A DNA stretch of 64,000 nucleotides from Saccopteryx bilineata (taxonomy: Eukaryota > Chordata > Mammalia > Chiroptera > Emballonuridae), in assembly GCF_036850765.1 (NCBI RefSeq), contig NC_089490.1:99126074-99190073 (forward strand), given 5' to 3'. The position numbers and the translations under genes were made by a program. Positions 47,733 through 58,322 of this stretch are shown piece by piece. The stretch's first letter is position 1. Each line of letters opens with the position of its first letter. Below the pieces are notes generated by a model, which saw nothing but the letters and a program-made list of their open reading frames with translations, made no database searches and was not told the DNA's origin.

Positions 47733-48379
47733 TGTGAGTCAAATGAATTTTCAAATATGATGTATATGTTTGCTTGCTTATAGTTTGCATTGGGTTTGAG
47801 GGACAGGCTGTAAGCAGGCAAGATCCTTATAGCCTAAGGCTTAGTTTTAAAACTAAGCTTTCCCCCATACCCTTAACTGTTGCATGATGTGGGCTGGTGC
47901 ACTCTCATGAAGAATCCCATTATGCCTCAGATAAGTAACTTTGTATCAAAGACTTCCTTGTTTGTATATTGGATTAAAGATTTGGATTTCTACACTATAA
48001 AATTGGGCAGAGGAGCCCATGCTGGAGGAGAGCAGAGAAAGGCCACATGGAGGAGAGGAGAGGCAGCCAAGATAGCAGAGTGCTGAAGGAGAAGCCAGTT
48101 TGTGCAGAGAGAAGGAGATGGGGAACAAAGGTGAATAAGGCTGGTGCAGTAAAACCTTTGATTCTAGGAAACTCAGATAAGTCAGTGGCTTTGGGAGCCC
48201 TGAATGGAAAGGGGAGTGTTTTCCCACTGTGTATTTCTTGCCCACCGGGTGCAAGCTAGGATTAAAGGTAATGGTCCACCAGTTCTTGGCTCCATTGTTT
48301 CATTACCATCTGTCCAAATAAAATGTGAACCTGCATGAGTCAGGCGGCTGTGATGGTGGCCGTGGCTACTGGCTTTACA
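47733..48379 (+). mobile_element. Solo LTR, palindrome-bearing family (long copy)
   Basis: Starts 'tgtgagtcaaatgaatttt' and ends 'ggctttaca', about 647 bp. Flanking 5-mers 'gaaag' (47728-47732) and 'gacag' (48380-48384) match at 4 of 5. A TATA-like 'ctacactataaaattggg' lies at about 47990-48007. A perfect 20-bp palindrome occupies 47839-47858. Compared with the copy at 57813-58317 it has extra GA-rich sequence after the TATA region. No internal viral sequence adjoins it. Confidence 0.75.
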
Positions 48380-48424
48380 GACAGCTTCTTATTTCTCATT
48401 TTCTCTGTATAAATTTACATTTTT

Positions 48425-49150
48425 CTATATAAGAAAGCTAATGATTGTTAACTTTTACTTAGTGTTTGCTGCGAACCAGTGTGGCTAGTAATTGTCCAGG
48501 TCCTGAGTGAGAATGGTGTGGAATGAAGAAATAAACTCAGAGAGAAAAAGGATGGGATCGGGAGGTCTTTGCACAGTCCATAGCTTGAAAAAGCAAGTCT
48601 CCACCCCCAAACTGCTTTATTTATAGGGCAGAGCAAAGTCATTAGCAAATCAAAGAGATCTCTGATACAAAGTCACATTTCCAAGGCAACCGAAGAATTC
48701 TCCCAGGTGCAGAAAACCCTCCATCCTGCATAATATCTTAACTTCACAAAACAAAGAGTAAACATAGCTAACACTGAGGTGTGGAGAAGGGCATGTAAAT
48801 TGCCTCTAGCAACTTAATTAAGCATGTGAGGTGGGGGTATGGGTCAAGTACAAATACTCAGCTTCATAGCCAATATGGAGTTATGGGGAAGAGCTTAGTC
48901 TTTAGCTTAAGCCTTAAACTGTGAGGGTTTTGCCAGCATCAGACTATCACTAAACACTTTTATGACAGGGATTAGCTCGCTGAATCCTCCCAACAACCTA
49001 AGAGGTAGGTATTTTTATTATTCTCATTTTGTAGAAGAAGAATTATGAGTATATGATTTGGCCAAGGTCACATAGCAAGGAAGCTGAGATTTACACCCAG
49101 GTGTACCAATTTCTTAAATCTGTGCCCTTAACCATGATGCTGCACAGCCT
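48425..49150 (+). repeat. MIR SINE split by a solo LTR
   Basis: Left part 48425-48479 ('ttttacttagtgtttgctgc') and right part 48943-49150 ('ctaaacacttttatgacagg', 'ctgaatcctcccaacaacct', 'tggccaaggtcacatagcaa'), together a nearly complete MIR. The intervening 459 bp is an LTR. Confidence 0.75.
48480..48938 (-). mobile_element. Solo LTR inside a MIR (related family)
   Basis: On the minus strand it starts 'tgctggcaaaaccctcacag' and ends 'actagccaca', about 459 bp. A TATA-like 'gccctataaataaagcag' reads on the minus strand near 48612-48629. Possible 4-bp TSD 'ccag'/'tcag' (48476-48479, 48939-48942; 3 of 4). The 5' part aligns with the 57813-58317 LTR ('gctggcaaa...' then 'aaggctta...'), including an eroded form of its palindrome. 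Confidence 0.65.
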
Positions 49151-49744
49151 CATATGAAGACTAAGGAAGCTTTGATTCAATTCACAAAAGAAATCACCAG
49201 TATCTTAAACAGTAAGTTTCACTGGTGCATTTGAAATCATTCATTTTGCTCAAATTTGACTTGAGCACAACTCTTCAGGAGCAGGTCTGTTGGGGAAAGT
49301 GAGATATGTCTGCCATGCTCAGATTTCCTGTGGTCAGAGACATCAGTAAACGCCACTTTATTCACACTCTAGGTGGGTAAGATATGGGAGATTCATAAAC
49401 ATAAAGAACGCTGCTGGAAACTTTTAAAAACTGTTATGAATGATCTCCTAGGACTAATGCTCCCAGAAAATGCAGTCATGCCCTCAGAGAAGAAGTGGAT
49501 AGTTGAGCCTAGAAGAGTGTTTAACCCAACAGAGGATCTGAATCTATTTCTCCTACCCCTTTCTAAATTGCTATACAAATAATAATATTTTAGGAAAAAT
49601 TACATTATAAGGAAAGAGATTTCTTTTTTAATGGTATGTTCTTGAGTTTCTATTTAACCTTCCAATGACTTTATAAACATTAAGGCACCCATGATGGTCT
49701 CAGGTTTTAAAACCTGATGGCTTAGCTTCATATCTGAGCTTGAG
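49151..49744. other. Unclassified stretch
   Basis: The 69-codon frame at 49373-49582 lacks any recognisable domain. Nothing else identified. Confidence 0.3.
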
Positions 49745-50470
49745 GGCATCTGCTTCTGGCCAACATGGAGTGACAGAGACTAGACTTACCTTCTAGAAAC
49801 AGCTAGAAAACCAAACAAGATATATGACATTAGACATTATGCCAGGAAGGATAGTGATCCCTGAGATACAGGAAACAGATAAGGCGAGTCCTGTAATTGT
49901 TTCTGCTTACTGCCTGGAGAGAGTTTCCAGATTGAGGGGCAGGAAGGGGAACCCAGAGAGAACAGGGCAAGCTCCCTGAGTTGAGAAGTTGTAGCTAAGA
50001 GTCCCAGGAAGCTGGGGCCAGCATACAGGATAGAGTATAGGAAAGAAGAGAACCACACGGAGACAGCGCACAGCATATCCACACAGGGTCCCCCTTGTGT
50101 CTTAGGCTGAGTACTGATCAGCACTTTCATGTATGGAAATTACCAAAGACTGGGCAAGAACCACCTGAAAGGATTTTCCCCAGACCTGGCACTACTTCCT
50201 GTCTCCACCAGACAAAAACATCCTGATTCATGGGACATCTGAAGAATTTTGCCTCCATAGTGGAGAATACTTGGCCCTGGACTTAACTACTTTGGTCCTG
50301 CCTAGCAATACTAAACAGCAAGACTTGAAAGAATCAAATTGTTCCCAAGTAACCTGACTACATTTCAGAACACAGCTTAAGAAAAAAGTAAAAAAAACAA
50401 CAACATCCCAATATCCAAAAAAGTAAAATTGACCATGTTTTCACTTCCAATAATAAAATGACCAAATCTA
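49745..50470 (+). mobile_element. Ancient L1 5'-region remnant
   Basis: 'ggccaacatggagtgacaga', then 'tagaaacagctagaaaacc' with 'aaacaagatatatgac' and 'attagacattatgccag' resemble the 5'UTR/ORF1 leader of old L1M-type elements. It has no open frame in sense, and the 97-codon minus frame at 49837-50130 is chance. Confidence 0.5.
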
Positions 50471-50504
50471 AACTTGACCACTTACCAGTGGCATCTTGAG
50501 TGAA

Positions 50505-50660
50505 TATTCAGGCTCTCCAGTCCTGTTTCCTTATCTTCGAAATAAGGACGATAGTAGTATATTTCAGAGAATTGTGAGGAGCAATACCTTCGGAGATGTA
50601 AGTACCTAGTCCAGTGGGGAGCATCGTAAGTGCTTAATAGATAATGATCTTATATTACTC
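50505..50660 (+). repeat. MIR SINE (3' part)
   Basis: 'tgtttccttatcttcgaaat', 'agaattgtgaggagcaatac' and 'gtaagtgcttaatagataat' give MIR order. Confidence 0.65.
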
Positions 50661-52140
50661 TCATGGTCATTTGTGAAGAACCCCATTTCTTACACGGACC
50701 TTCAGGAAACTTGTTGAAGACCTTTTCACTTCTAACATCTACATGTCTGTGAAATACAGAATGGTGCTTGCCATTCTTCAAAAATCCCTTTTCTAAGATA
50801 CACTTTGGTTTTTAACAGCACCCCCCTAATTTTATTATAAGTACTTGGGAATATTCTTAGGGTAACAAAAATGTAAATACTCTATCTTGACAGGCAAAAA
50901 TACGAGTTGTGTCAGCTGCAGATTTTTATTTGTTGAAAATAAACAGCAATAAGAAAATACTGCCATAAAAATGCCATTATTTGAGAGCCTTTTCTGACAC
51001 GTAAAAGGGAAACCAAGATTGACCAGAAATTTCCTGACTGCTAACATCTGCCAAAATCTCATGTAGGTCTGTTGTAACAGCCTCCCAGGACCCCTTACTC
51101 ACCCAACATCACCTATGGTCTCCTGTTCACTTCCCCTTGTCACCAATCTTACTGTAATCTTACCGGGGCCAGGGGACCAAGGGTACAAGGCACATGATGG
51201 AGTGGGGGCTACCTAAGCCCATGATCCCATCTCTGGCCCTGAGCACTATTATTTTGAACATTAGTGGACAGCTCTGTTAATTATCTCCCAAGGCAACTGC
51301 ATGTTTAGCAAAATAGAATGGAATTAATTTGGTGCCGTGGAGCCTAATATAAAAAAGTAAACTAATTGAAGTGATTTTAATTTAGAATGATTTATTTCTG
51401 GTTTCTTTCATTTTACTGTATAGCTCTGTTATTTCTTTTTTTTTTTTTTTAGCTCTGTTATTTCTAGCATTAAACAGATACCATTTTATTTTTAATGTCT
51501 AAGGGTTCTACCCTATTATTTTTTTTTCATGACCTTTCCTTCTTTGGTTACTGGATTCTTTGTTTTATTGTATTTGTTTTTTAGATGCTTGCACACTGTA
51601 CCTCTAAAGGTTGTTAGCATTTGTCAGCTCTCAGAATGACAGTTCTATTCACTCTAGGAGACAAGTCATTTTCTTCCTGAAGAAAGGGGAAGCTAATCTC
51701 CTCCCACAGTAACATGTTTTGAGAAACATAATGCAGTGGGAAAATGTACCAATTATTTCGCTGCAAATTGTTTCCCTTCCACTAAATAGACAATCATATC
51801 AACATTTTCGGACTTTTTTTTGTTGTTGTTGCAGTTTTATAACACAACTTGGCTACTGCAAAGTTAAGCTTGATGTTCAAGAAAACGAATGAATGTTCCA
51901 TGAACTATATGAGTGATAATGTATTGCTGTGTGGTTCTGGGCAGCTATCATTTGAGATTTCATTTCTGTTGATAGCTTCCATCCAAACCCTTTAGTGAGA
52001 ACATTTGTTTTCCATCATACAGCGGCAGGAGTGGGGAAGATGGCTGGACCGGTTATTTATTCTTCATGAATTCGGCAGGCAAAATTAGATAGTGTTTATT
52101 ATATATCTACTTCCCTCTGACCTCATTATTGATTAGAGGG
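50661..52140. other. Mostly single-copy stretch
   Basis: No gene. 51260-51410 carries 'ctctgttaattatctccc' and 'aaactaattgaagtgatttt', homeodomain-like cores in repeat-free sequence. The poly(T) insertion at 51437-51450 is listed separately. Confidence 0.4.
51422..51465 (-). mobile_element. Poly(A)-only retro-insertion with perfect 15-bp TSD
   Basis: A T-run (51437-51450, poly(A) on the minus strand) sits between two identical copies of 'agctctgttatttct' at 51422-51436 and 51451-51465. This is the expected product of L1-type target-primed insertion in which only the poly(A) tail was copied. A replication-slippage duplication is the alternative. Confidence 0.7.
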
Positions 52141-52144
52141 TGGT

Positions 52145-52425
52145 AGAAAGAAGGAAATAACTTCTTATTTGAGACCATGTGCAAACCAGTTTGTGCATAG
52201 TTTTGGGGTTAGAGTCTGACCTGGGTTTAAGTTCTGTCTCCTGCGTATGATGTCTGGATGGCTTAGGGCAAGTTCCCCAGCTTCTCCAAAGCTTACTTTG
52301 TGCACCTGTAAAATGGAGATAGTCGTAATATCTTTTCTCTAGGGCTCTTTGGGGGATTAAGGGCCCAATGCACTCAATGCAGTACCCAATACTCACCAGA
52401 GGCTTTAGGATGTAGACCATTGTGA
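52145..52425 (+). repeat. MIR SINE
   Basis: 'agtctgacctgggtttaagt', 'ggcttagggcaagttcccca', 'cacctgtaaaatggagatag' and 'gggggattaagggcccaatg' give the full MIR order. Confidence 0.85.
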
Positions 52426-52587
52426 TCATGGTCTTGACGCATGTTTAAGCTAAATGACTTTAAAATGATTTTAACCTCATTTAATGTAAAGTTAGCCTCA
52501 TACAAACTTCACTTGGCATTTCCCTCCCAACAGAGTATACCAGTGCTGCATGTATACAGCATATGGAGAAGTTGCTATCATAGTTTC

Positions 52588-53116
52588 TGATAATGAGTCC
52601 TTCCTTATCCATGGTTTCAATTTTCACAGTTTCAATTATCCATGATCAACTATAGCCCAAAAATATTAAATAGAAAATTCCAGAATTAAACAATTCATAA
52701 GTTTTAAATTGCATTTCATTCTGAATAGCATGATGAAAACCTACACTTTCCGGCTCCCTCTGTCGGAGACGTGAATCATCCCTTTGCCCATTGTCTCCAC
52801 ACTGTTTATGCTACCAATCCATTAGTCACTTAGTGGCTGTCTGGGTTATCAGATCAACATTGCAGGGCTTGTGTTAAAGTAACCCTTATTTTATGTAATA
52901 AAGCTGCATTCACATCACTTTTATTATTGTAATAATTGTTCTATTTTGTAAGGTTGTTAATCTCTTACTGTGCCTAATCCATAAGTTAAACTTTATCATA
53001 TATATAAGTGTCTATAGGAAATATCATAGTATATATTAGGTTTGTTACTATCTGCAATTTCAGGCATCCACTTGGGTCTTGAAAAAAGTCCTTTACTGTG
53101 GAGGAGGGTTGCTGTA
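52588..53116 (+). mobile_element. Tigger1-like DNA transposon, internally deleted
   Basis: 'ccttccttatccatggtttc' at the 5' end, 'aaatattaaatagaaaattc' then 'cagaattaaacaattcat', 'gacgtgaatcatcccttt', 'ttagtcacttagtggctgtc' and, at the 3' end, 'gcaatttcaggcatccactt' and 'gtggaggagggttgctgta'. This order fits the ends of a TcMar-Tigger element with the transposase interior missing. Ends are eroded and the TA target is not certain. Confidence 0.7.
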
Positions 53117-53207
53117 CACCAGGGTTATCTGGCCTATGTTGTTCCCTATCATATCTGAGGTAGGTGAATTTAAATAAATGACAAATTTACCTATTTAAAA
53201 ATGTAGA

Positions 53208-53611
53208 GCCCTGGCCGGTTGGCTCAGCGGTAGAGCGTCGGCCTGGCGTGAGGGGGACCCGGGTTCGATTCCCAGCCAGGGCACATAGGAGAAGCGCCCA
53301 TTTGCTTCTCCACCCCCCACCCCCTCCTTCCTCTCTGTCTCTCTCTTCCCCTCCCGCAGCCAAGGCTCCATTGGAGAAAAGATGGCCCGGGCGCTGGGGA
53401 TGGCTCCTTGGCCTCTGCCCCAGGCACTAGAATGGCTCTGGTCGCAGCAAAGCGACGCCCCGGAGGGGCAGAGCATCGCCCCCTGGTGGGCAGAGCGTCG
53501 CCCCTGGTGGGCGTGCCGGGTGGATCCTGGTCGGGCACATGCGGGAGTCTGTCTGACTGTCTCTCCCCGTTTCCAGCTTCAGAAATAAAAAATAAACAAA
53601 TAAAAATAAAA
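53208..53611 (+). repeat. Type C SINE, near-consensus copy with 11-bp TSD
   Basis: Full-length from 'gccctggccggttggctc' with A-box-like 'tggctcagcggtagagcg' and B-box-like 'gggttcgattcccag' to an A-rich tail. The TSD 'aaaaatgtaga' is identical at 53197-53207 and 53612-53622. The 22-bp unit is tandemly doubled (53468-53511). It appears the least mutated of the type C copies. The frames at 53195-53649 are shadows. Confidence 0.93.
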
Positions 53612-53739
53612 AAAAATGTAGAAATTTTTTCTAAATTCTGATTAATCATTCAACCTGATAGCTAAAAAGTATTTGTCCTACAGAGCCTCCTTCAATAATT
53701 AGGTAGCATCTTAATTTTTACAAATTGAGGAGACTTGTG

Positions 53740-53895
53740 TCTTATCTAATTTATTGTGTTTTATAACTGAGGAAACAGATCTAGAGAATTTAATGTTTTC
53801 AAGATTGTGTAATTTATTGTGAACAGATGGGAGTATGAACCCAGATTTCTTCCAGCCTAGTTGAGCACTTGCTCTATATCTTTCTGGCACTCATT
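53740..53895 (+). repeat. MIR SINE (partial)
   Basis: 'ttataactgaggaaacagat', 'aagattgtgtaatttattgt' and 'gggagtatgaacccagattt' follow MIR order. Strongly eroded. Confidence 0.55.
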
Positions 53896-55790
53896 GGTTC
53901 TTTTGTAATTTAGCATCATTTTAATGCAAACAATGTTAATAATAAGTTACACGTCCTCTCTGCATACTGTTTACAATATAAATTCACACTAGAATTCTTT
54001 GTTCAGTAAAGTCCTAGTCAAAGAATTACAATATTGGAATTAGTATTATCCAGATGACTCTTAACTTTATTTTAATAGTGTCCGTGATTTCATTGTGGTT
54101 TGTATGGTTTTAACAGGGAACATTTCGTTTTCATGCCTGTGCATCTTTCCATCTCCAAAAGATAAAAATTAAGCTTTTCAGAGATAATAACTCAGAGAGA
54201 AACCCAACCAGGTTTTAATTTGACAACGTGAGTCACATGCATGCTAGACTCACAGCTTGCATTTCCCCCCTTACTATGCAATTATCTGTAAATACTGCAT
54301 GTGCTCAGCTAAAATGCTGGGAAGTCTACAATTATATTAATGTAGCTCTTTAATTGCATATAATGGGATTTTTTTTCCAGGCTCCTGCAACCTATCACAT
54401 TTATCATATTCCTAATAAAATTACTCAGTTTTTTTTAATCTAAAGCCTTTTATTTACCGTTCATTTAATTTAAGAGAACAGTAAAAAATAATTTAGTTCT
54501 TGAGAAATTAAATCATTTGAAATGAAGAAGGAAAATACAAAATCCAGGTTAAGAGCTGAATCCACTTAAGAGGCAGTTACCCAACACCCCAAGTTTTGTC
54601 GATGAGAAATTCCGTGCCGCTGGCGGCACACGCTAACAAGTGAGTCGTGGCAGGACTCTGCTTATAAGATTCCCAGCTCTCCTTTGGGGAGGAATATGAA
54701 TGTTTGCAATCCCTTTGATGTCAAAAACAGGTATCCCTTGATATGTAGAGGAGATGTATTCCCCTCCAAAAGTTAGCTGCCTTTAAGGCATATTTCTTCA
54801 CAGTCAGTCCCATTGACACTGACCGTCATTAGAAATCTGACTAGCATTTCAAGACCAAAAACTGTCCAGCGTATATAGTTTTGAAATCCTAATAAGGGAA
54901 AGACCCTGGTTTATAAAAAAAAAAAGAAATGGCTAATGGTATTCAAAAACCACTGAAAAATACCCATGCTGACCCTCAAAGCACCGACCTTGGTTTAAAG
55001 CTGTAGTGGAGAGAAAGGCAGGAGCTAAGCACTAAGGAGCTGGATGAGCAAGGTAGGCTGGCGGGTCCCAGCAGGCTCACTGTGAGGCCCGAGCCTGAGC
55101 CTGTGGCTAGTTATGCATTACAGGGGCACAAAGGAGTCAGGTTATGTACTATTGGCTTGTTTGCTCTGTCCTATTCACTCTGGTTCTTTCTCTTTGACTT
55201 TTTTTTTTTTTTTTAATCTATCACATGTGTTGTTTGCTCAAAGCTTTCCATTCTGGTCTATCCAACTCTGGGGTTGAGTCTCCTTATGATCTGGTTGGAG
55301 TCCCTGGGGTCACGTGTGGGAGCAGCCAATCCACTCTTTTCTCCTCACTTCTGGGGAAACCATGGCACAGAAATGGGAAGTATAGACATGCTGTTTTTTG
55401 CCTTCCTGGTCTCACCATCCCAGTCATTCTTCCAGGACAGTGGCAGCCTTTGGCTGCTCCCTTGGGCTCAGTGGAAACTTCCAGTGGCCTGTGTTTTCTA
55501 GCTCCTGAGAGATTTAACTCTGTACTGGACCACAAAGTTGGTAAAGAAGTTGTGTCTTATTCCTAAGTGCTAAGCTCCCCAGAGAACATTACCGGGTAGG
55601 GGAAGAGAGAGAGGGAGAGAGAGAGAATGAGAATAATAGAGAATATGTGTGTTGAAAAGTAGAGGATAGATAGTGATATAATAGTATATAAGGACATTTT
55701 GCGTTAGTCAAGTTTTGCTTTATCCAAGTACACTGGGGACCCTCAAGAACAGTAGAGCATGAGGGTAGCAAGCCCCAACAGTTGCACTAA
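53896..55790. promoter_or_regulatory. Single-copy stretch; candidate conserved regulatory element at 54010-54500
   Basis: Repeat-free to the eye. It contains an AP-1-like TGAGTCA (54229-54235) next to 'catgcatgc', 'acaattatattaatgtagc', 'ctttaattgcatataatgg' and several TTAAT words. A GTGCCGC/GCGGCAC hairpin lies at 54614-54629. Enhancer-like by motifs only. The frames at 55225-55566 have no domain. Confidence 0.3.
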
Positions 55791-55794
55791 GATG

Positions 55795-55980
55795 TAACGC
55801 CCAATACCAATTCTTCTTGGCTATGTGACTTTTGGCAAGGTATTTATCTAACACTGTGCCTCAATTTCATCATCTGGAAAATGGGTGTAACAACTTTCTT
55901 AGGGTTGTAATGAGGCACAGAGTGTTCTAAGAAGCACAGAGTCTTAATATAGGTAAGCTATTATTACTAGCAACCTCTAA
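55795..55980 (+). repeat. MIR SINE (3' part)
   Basis: 'ggctatgtgacttttggcaa', 'tcaatttcatcatctggaaa', 'tgggtgtaacaactttctta' and 'gggttgtaatgaggcacaga' give MIR order. Confidence 0.8.
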
Positions 55981-57807
55981 GTACAGTTCCCAACTCACCC
56001 TTCCTTTTTATGTGCCTGGTATGGGTTTGAGGGTTAACATGTTCTACATCTTTGGGTAAAACGAACAGACTTGGATTTTAGGGAATGTCGTTAGCATCTA
56101 TTTGTTTTCTGTTACCTATATGCTGTCATTGTGAAATGCTGCTCATCAGGCTGCTCTATCTTAAGAAATACAAGGTAAGACAAAAGTAGGTTTACAGTTG
56201 TTTGTGTGCAAAATAATACAATAATTAATAAATAATAATACAAGAATACACCCTGTGTTTTGCATATTCACAACTGTTAACCTACTTTTGTCCCACCCTG
56301 CATTTACACTATATGTAGTACATATTTAACATATACGGGGAGAGGGTGCCTAAACCCTCGTGGTTTTAAACTGTAGCATCTCTAATGACAGAAAGACTTT
56401 CAGGCTTTTCCTCCTAGAGTTATGTCTGTATTTTTTTCCTATGAACCAAGGGCTTTCCTTCAGAAATACTGGTTTTTGTTCTATCTCTGTCTCCCTCTCA
56501 ACCATCTCCCCAGATCCTAATTCTAAGCACTGAATCCCATTTCTCTGGTGCTATACAGAGGTCAGACAGTGCTAGGCCTTGTTGTTATCTTTATTCTACT
56601 GAGAACTATCATTCAGATCTTATTGGTGACCGTAAGGGTGATGGAATGGATGTTAGGAGAATTTCTTACTTTCAGCTTCTTACTCTCTGCCTTTTGCAGG
56701 GATTTATCTTGTAGGTTAGACAAATAAAATAAATACCAAAGCTTGGAATATTTTTTTTGCTCAATCTAATGGGATTATAGTTTTAAAAATTCTGAAGTAG
56801 GGTATGATGTGTAGAGGGCCAGCTCTTTGTGACTGCCTGGAGAGTGTGAGAATGTTAGAGCCAGTGTGTTATTTGCTAGCCTGCTGCCTGCTTGACCTGA
56901 TACCTCGGCATCTGAAAGAAATAAATCTCAGGAGAGAATTTGTTTGGGTCACCATAGCAACAGAAGGTGGGGGGTACAGAGATCGGTCTGGAAGCCTATA
57001 AAGAATGCACACAAGTTGGTATGACAACCACAATACCTAGTTCTCCGAGTTTAAATGTTTCAGAGAAAGTCTAATATTTAACTTTACCAGTGGCATTCAA
57101 ACTTTTCTTTGGCCATTGGTGGTTAATGTGGCATGACTCAGACTTTGATGTCTGATGTCTTTTTAAGAAGTTAGATTCCTGTAGGAATTCAGTGACTATT
57201 ACATTTTGAGTCATGATACTCCTGTGGCAGTCTAGCAGGAATAAACTTTTTCTTTTTTAATTATCTTGTTCTATCTTTTTAGGTTTCTGACTAATAAAAA
57301 AAAAAAGTTCTTTTTATCGATGTGTCCTAACACCGGGTGCCCTTCTTTATTATTCTGGTACTGAGCTGAACATTTTAAATGTCATTTACAAGAACATTAT
57401 ATTGAGCTGCTCACAAAGAAATGCCTTTCATGTCGGGATTCAATATGGGAATGTAATTCAGCCCTGCCCTGAGATACTGGAAAGATTAACAGATTATGGG
57501 ATGAGAATGGAAACATATGACAGATCAAAGACAATTGTCATCTTGACTTCCCCAACTAAGAGACAGATGAGTAAAATAACGCATAGGTATTTGAAAAAGA
57601 GCAGACATAAAAGCAAGTTATACATATTTTTTGAAATCTTGACACTAGAGCATGGGTGTTAGAATCTGTAGACTCATAAAAATCTAAAGAGCATGGCGTT
57701 TCCAAGATAATGACCTTCTTCCCACCCATTATGTTTTCATCTTCAGCCCGTCCTAAACTCAGTCTTTTCCCTACTGTTTCCAGCTTTAAATTCTTTAGTT
57801 CTTGTGT
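55981..57807. other. Mostly single-copy stretch containing a mariner MITE
   Basis: Apart from the MITE at 56171-56300, no gene or repeat is recognised. The frame at 57402-57662 (86 codons) and the overlapping minus-strand 168-codon frame 57556-58062 have no domain; the latter runs into the LTR. Confidence 0.4.
56171..56300. mobile_element. Mariner-type MITE, 130 bp, long terminal inverted repeats
   Basis: Left end 'caaggtaagacaaaagtagg' then 'tttacagttgt'; right end, read inverted, 'cagggtgggacaaaagtagg' then 'ttaacagttgt'. These are inverted repeats of about 31 bp with roughly 27 matches. The TA target is intact on the left (56169-56170) and appears as CA on the right. The AT-rich interior cannot code. 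Confidence 0.88.
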
Positions 57808-57812
57808 GGAAC

Positions 57813-58317
57813 TGTATGGCCAGGAGCCACCATTGTGGCCATTCACATGCAGGTTCCCATTGGATTCGGGCGGAAGGTAAAGAAATGGCGGAGTCGGAGG
57901 ATGGTGGGCCATTCTGTTTATTGGTGTCTCACCAAGACAGGCAAGCCACAAGAGAAGACAAGGGAAAAGCACATGCTTTTCCCATGGAGGGCAAGGAATC
58001 AGGGAAGCCCCTGCAATGGTGATAGCAGGAACTGAGAGAGCGAGCCCCCGGTCTGTCCCCATTTTATAGTGTAGAAATCAAAACCTTTAATCCAATATAC
58101 AAATAAGGAAGTCTCTGATACAAAGCACTTATCTGAGGCATAAATGGAATTCCTCATAAGAGTGCACCACCTATCATGCAACAGTCAAGGGTTTGGGCAA
58201 AAGCTTAGTTTTAAAACTAAGCCTTAGGCTATAATAACTTTGCCAGCTTACAACCTGTCTCCCACACCCAAAGTGAGCAAAAATATATGTCATATTTAAA
58301 AACTTATTTGACCAACA
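57813..58317 (-). mobile_element. Solo LTR, palindrome-bearing family, perfect 5-bp TSD
   Basis: On the minus strand it starts 'tgttggtcaaataagttttt' and ends 'ctggccataca', 505 bp, with the TSD 'ggaac' at 57808-57812 and 58318-58322. A TATA-like 'ctacactataaaatgggg' reads on the minus strand near 58055-58072 and 'caataaac' lies near the end. The 20-bp perfect palindrome is at 58203-58222. It aligns over U3 with the LTR at 47733. TG/CA ends plus a TSD establish a solo LTR. Confidence 0.85.
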
Positions 58318-58322
58318 GGAAC

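Noticed and set aside
53195..53649. Overlapping frames of 60-141 codons on both strands (and similar ones at 937-1474, 26475-26962, 39764-40333, 43784-44363)
   Set aside because: They are translations of type C SINEs, whose GC-rich body happens to be open in several frames. The same peptides recur at each SINE copy.
54372..54420. Polypyrimidine tract followed by 'cag' as a possible exon acceptor
   Set aside because: No open frame with coding character and no donor partner follow; ordinary in AT-rich DNA.
57556..58062. 168-codon minus-strand frame
   Set aside because: It begins inside a solo LTR and runs into single-copy DNA, with no domain, splice or promoter support. Chance frame.
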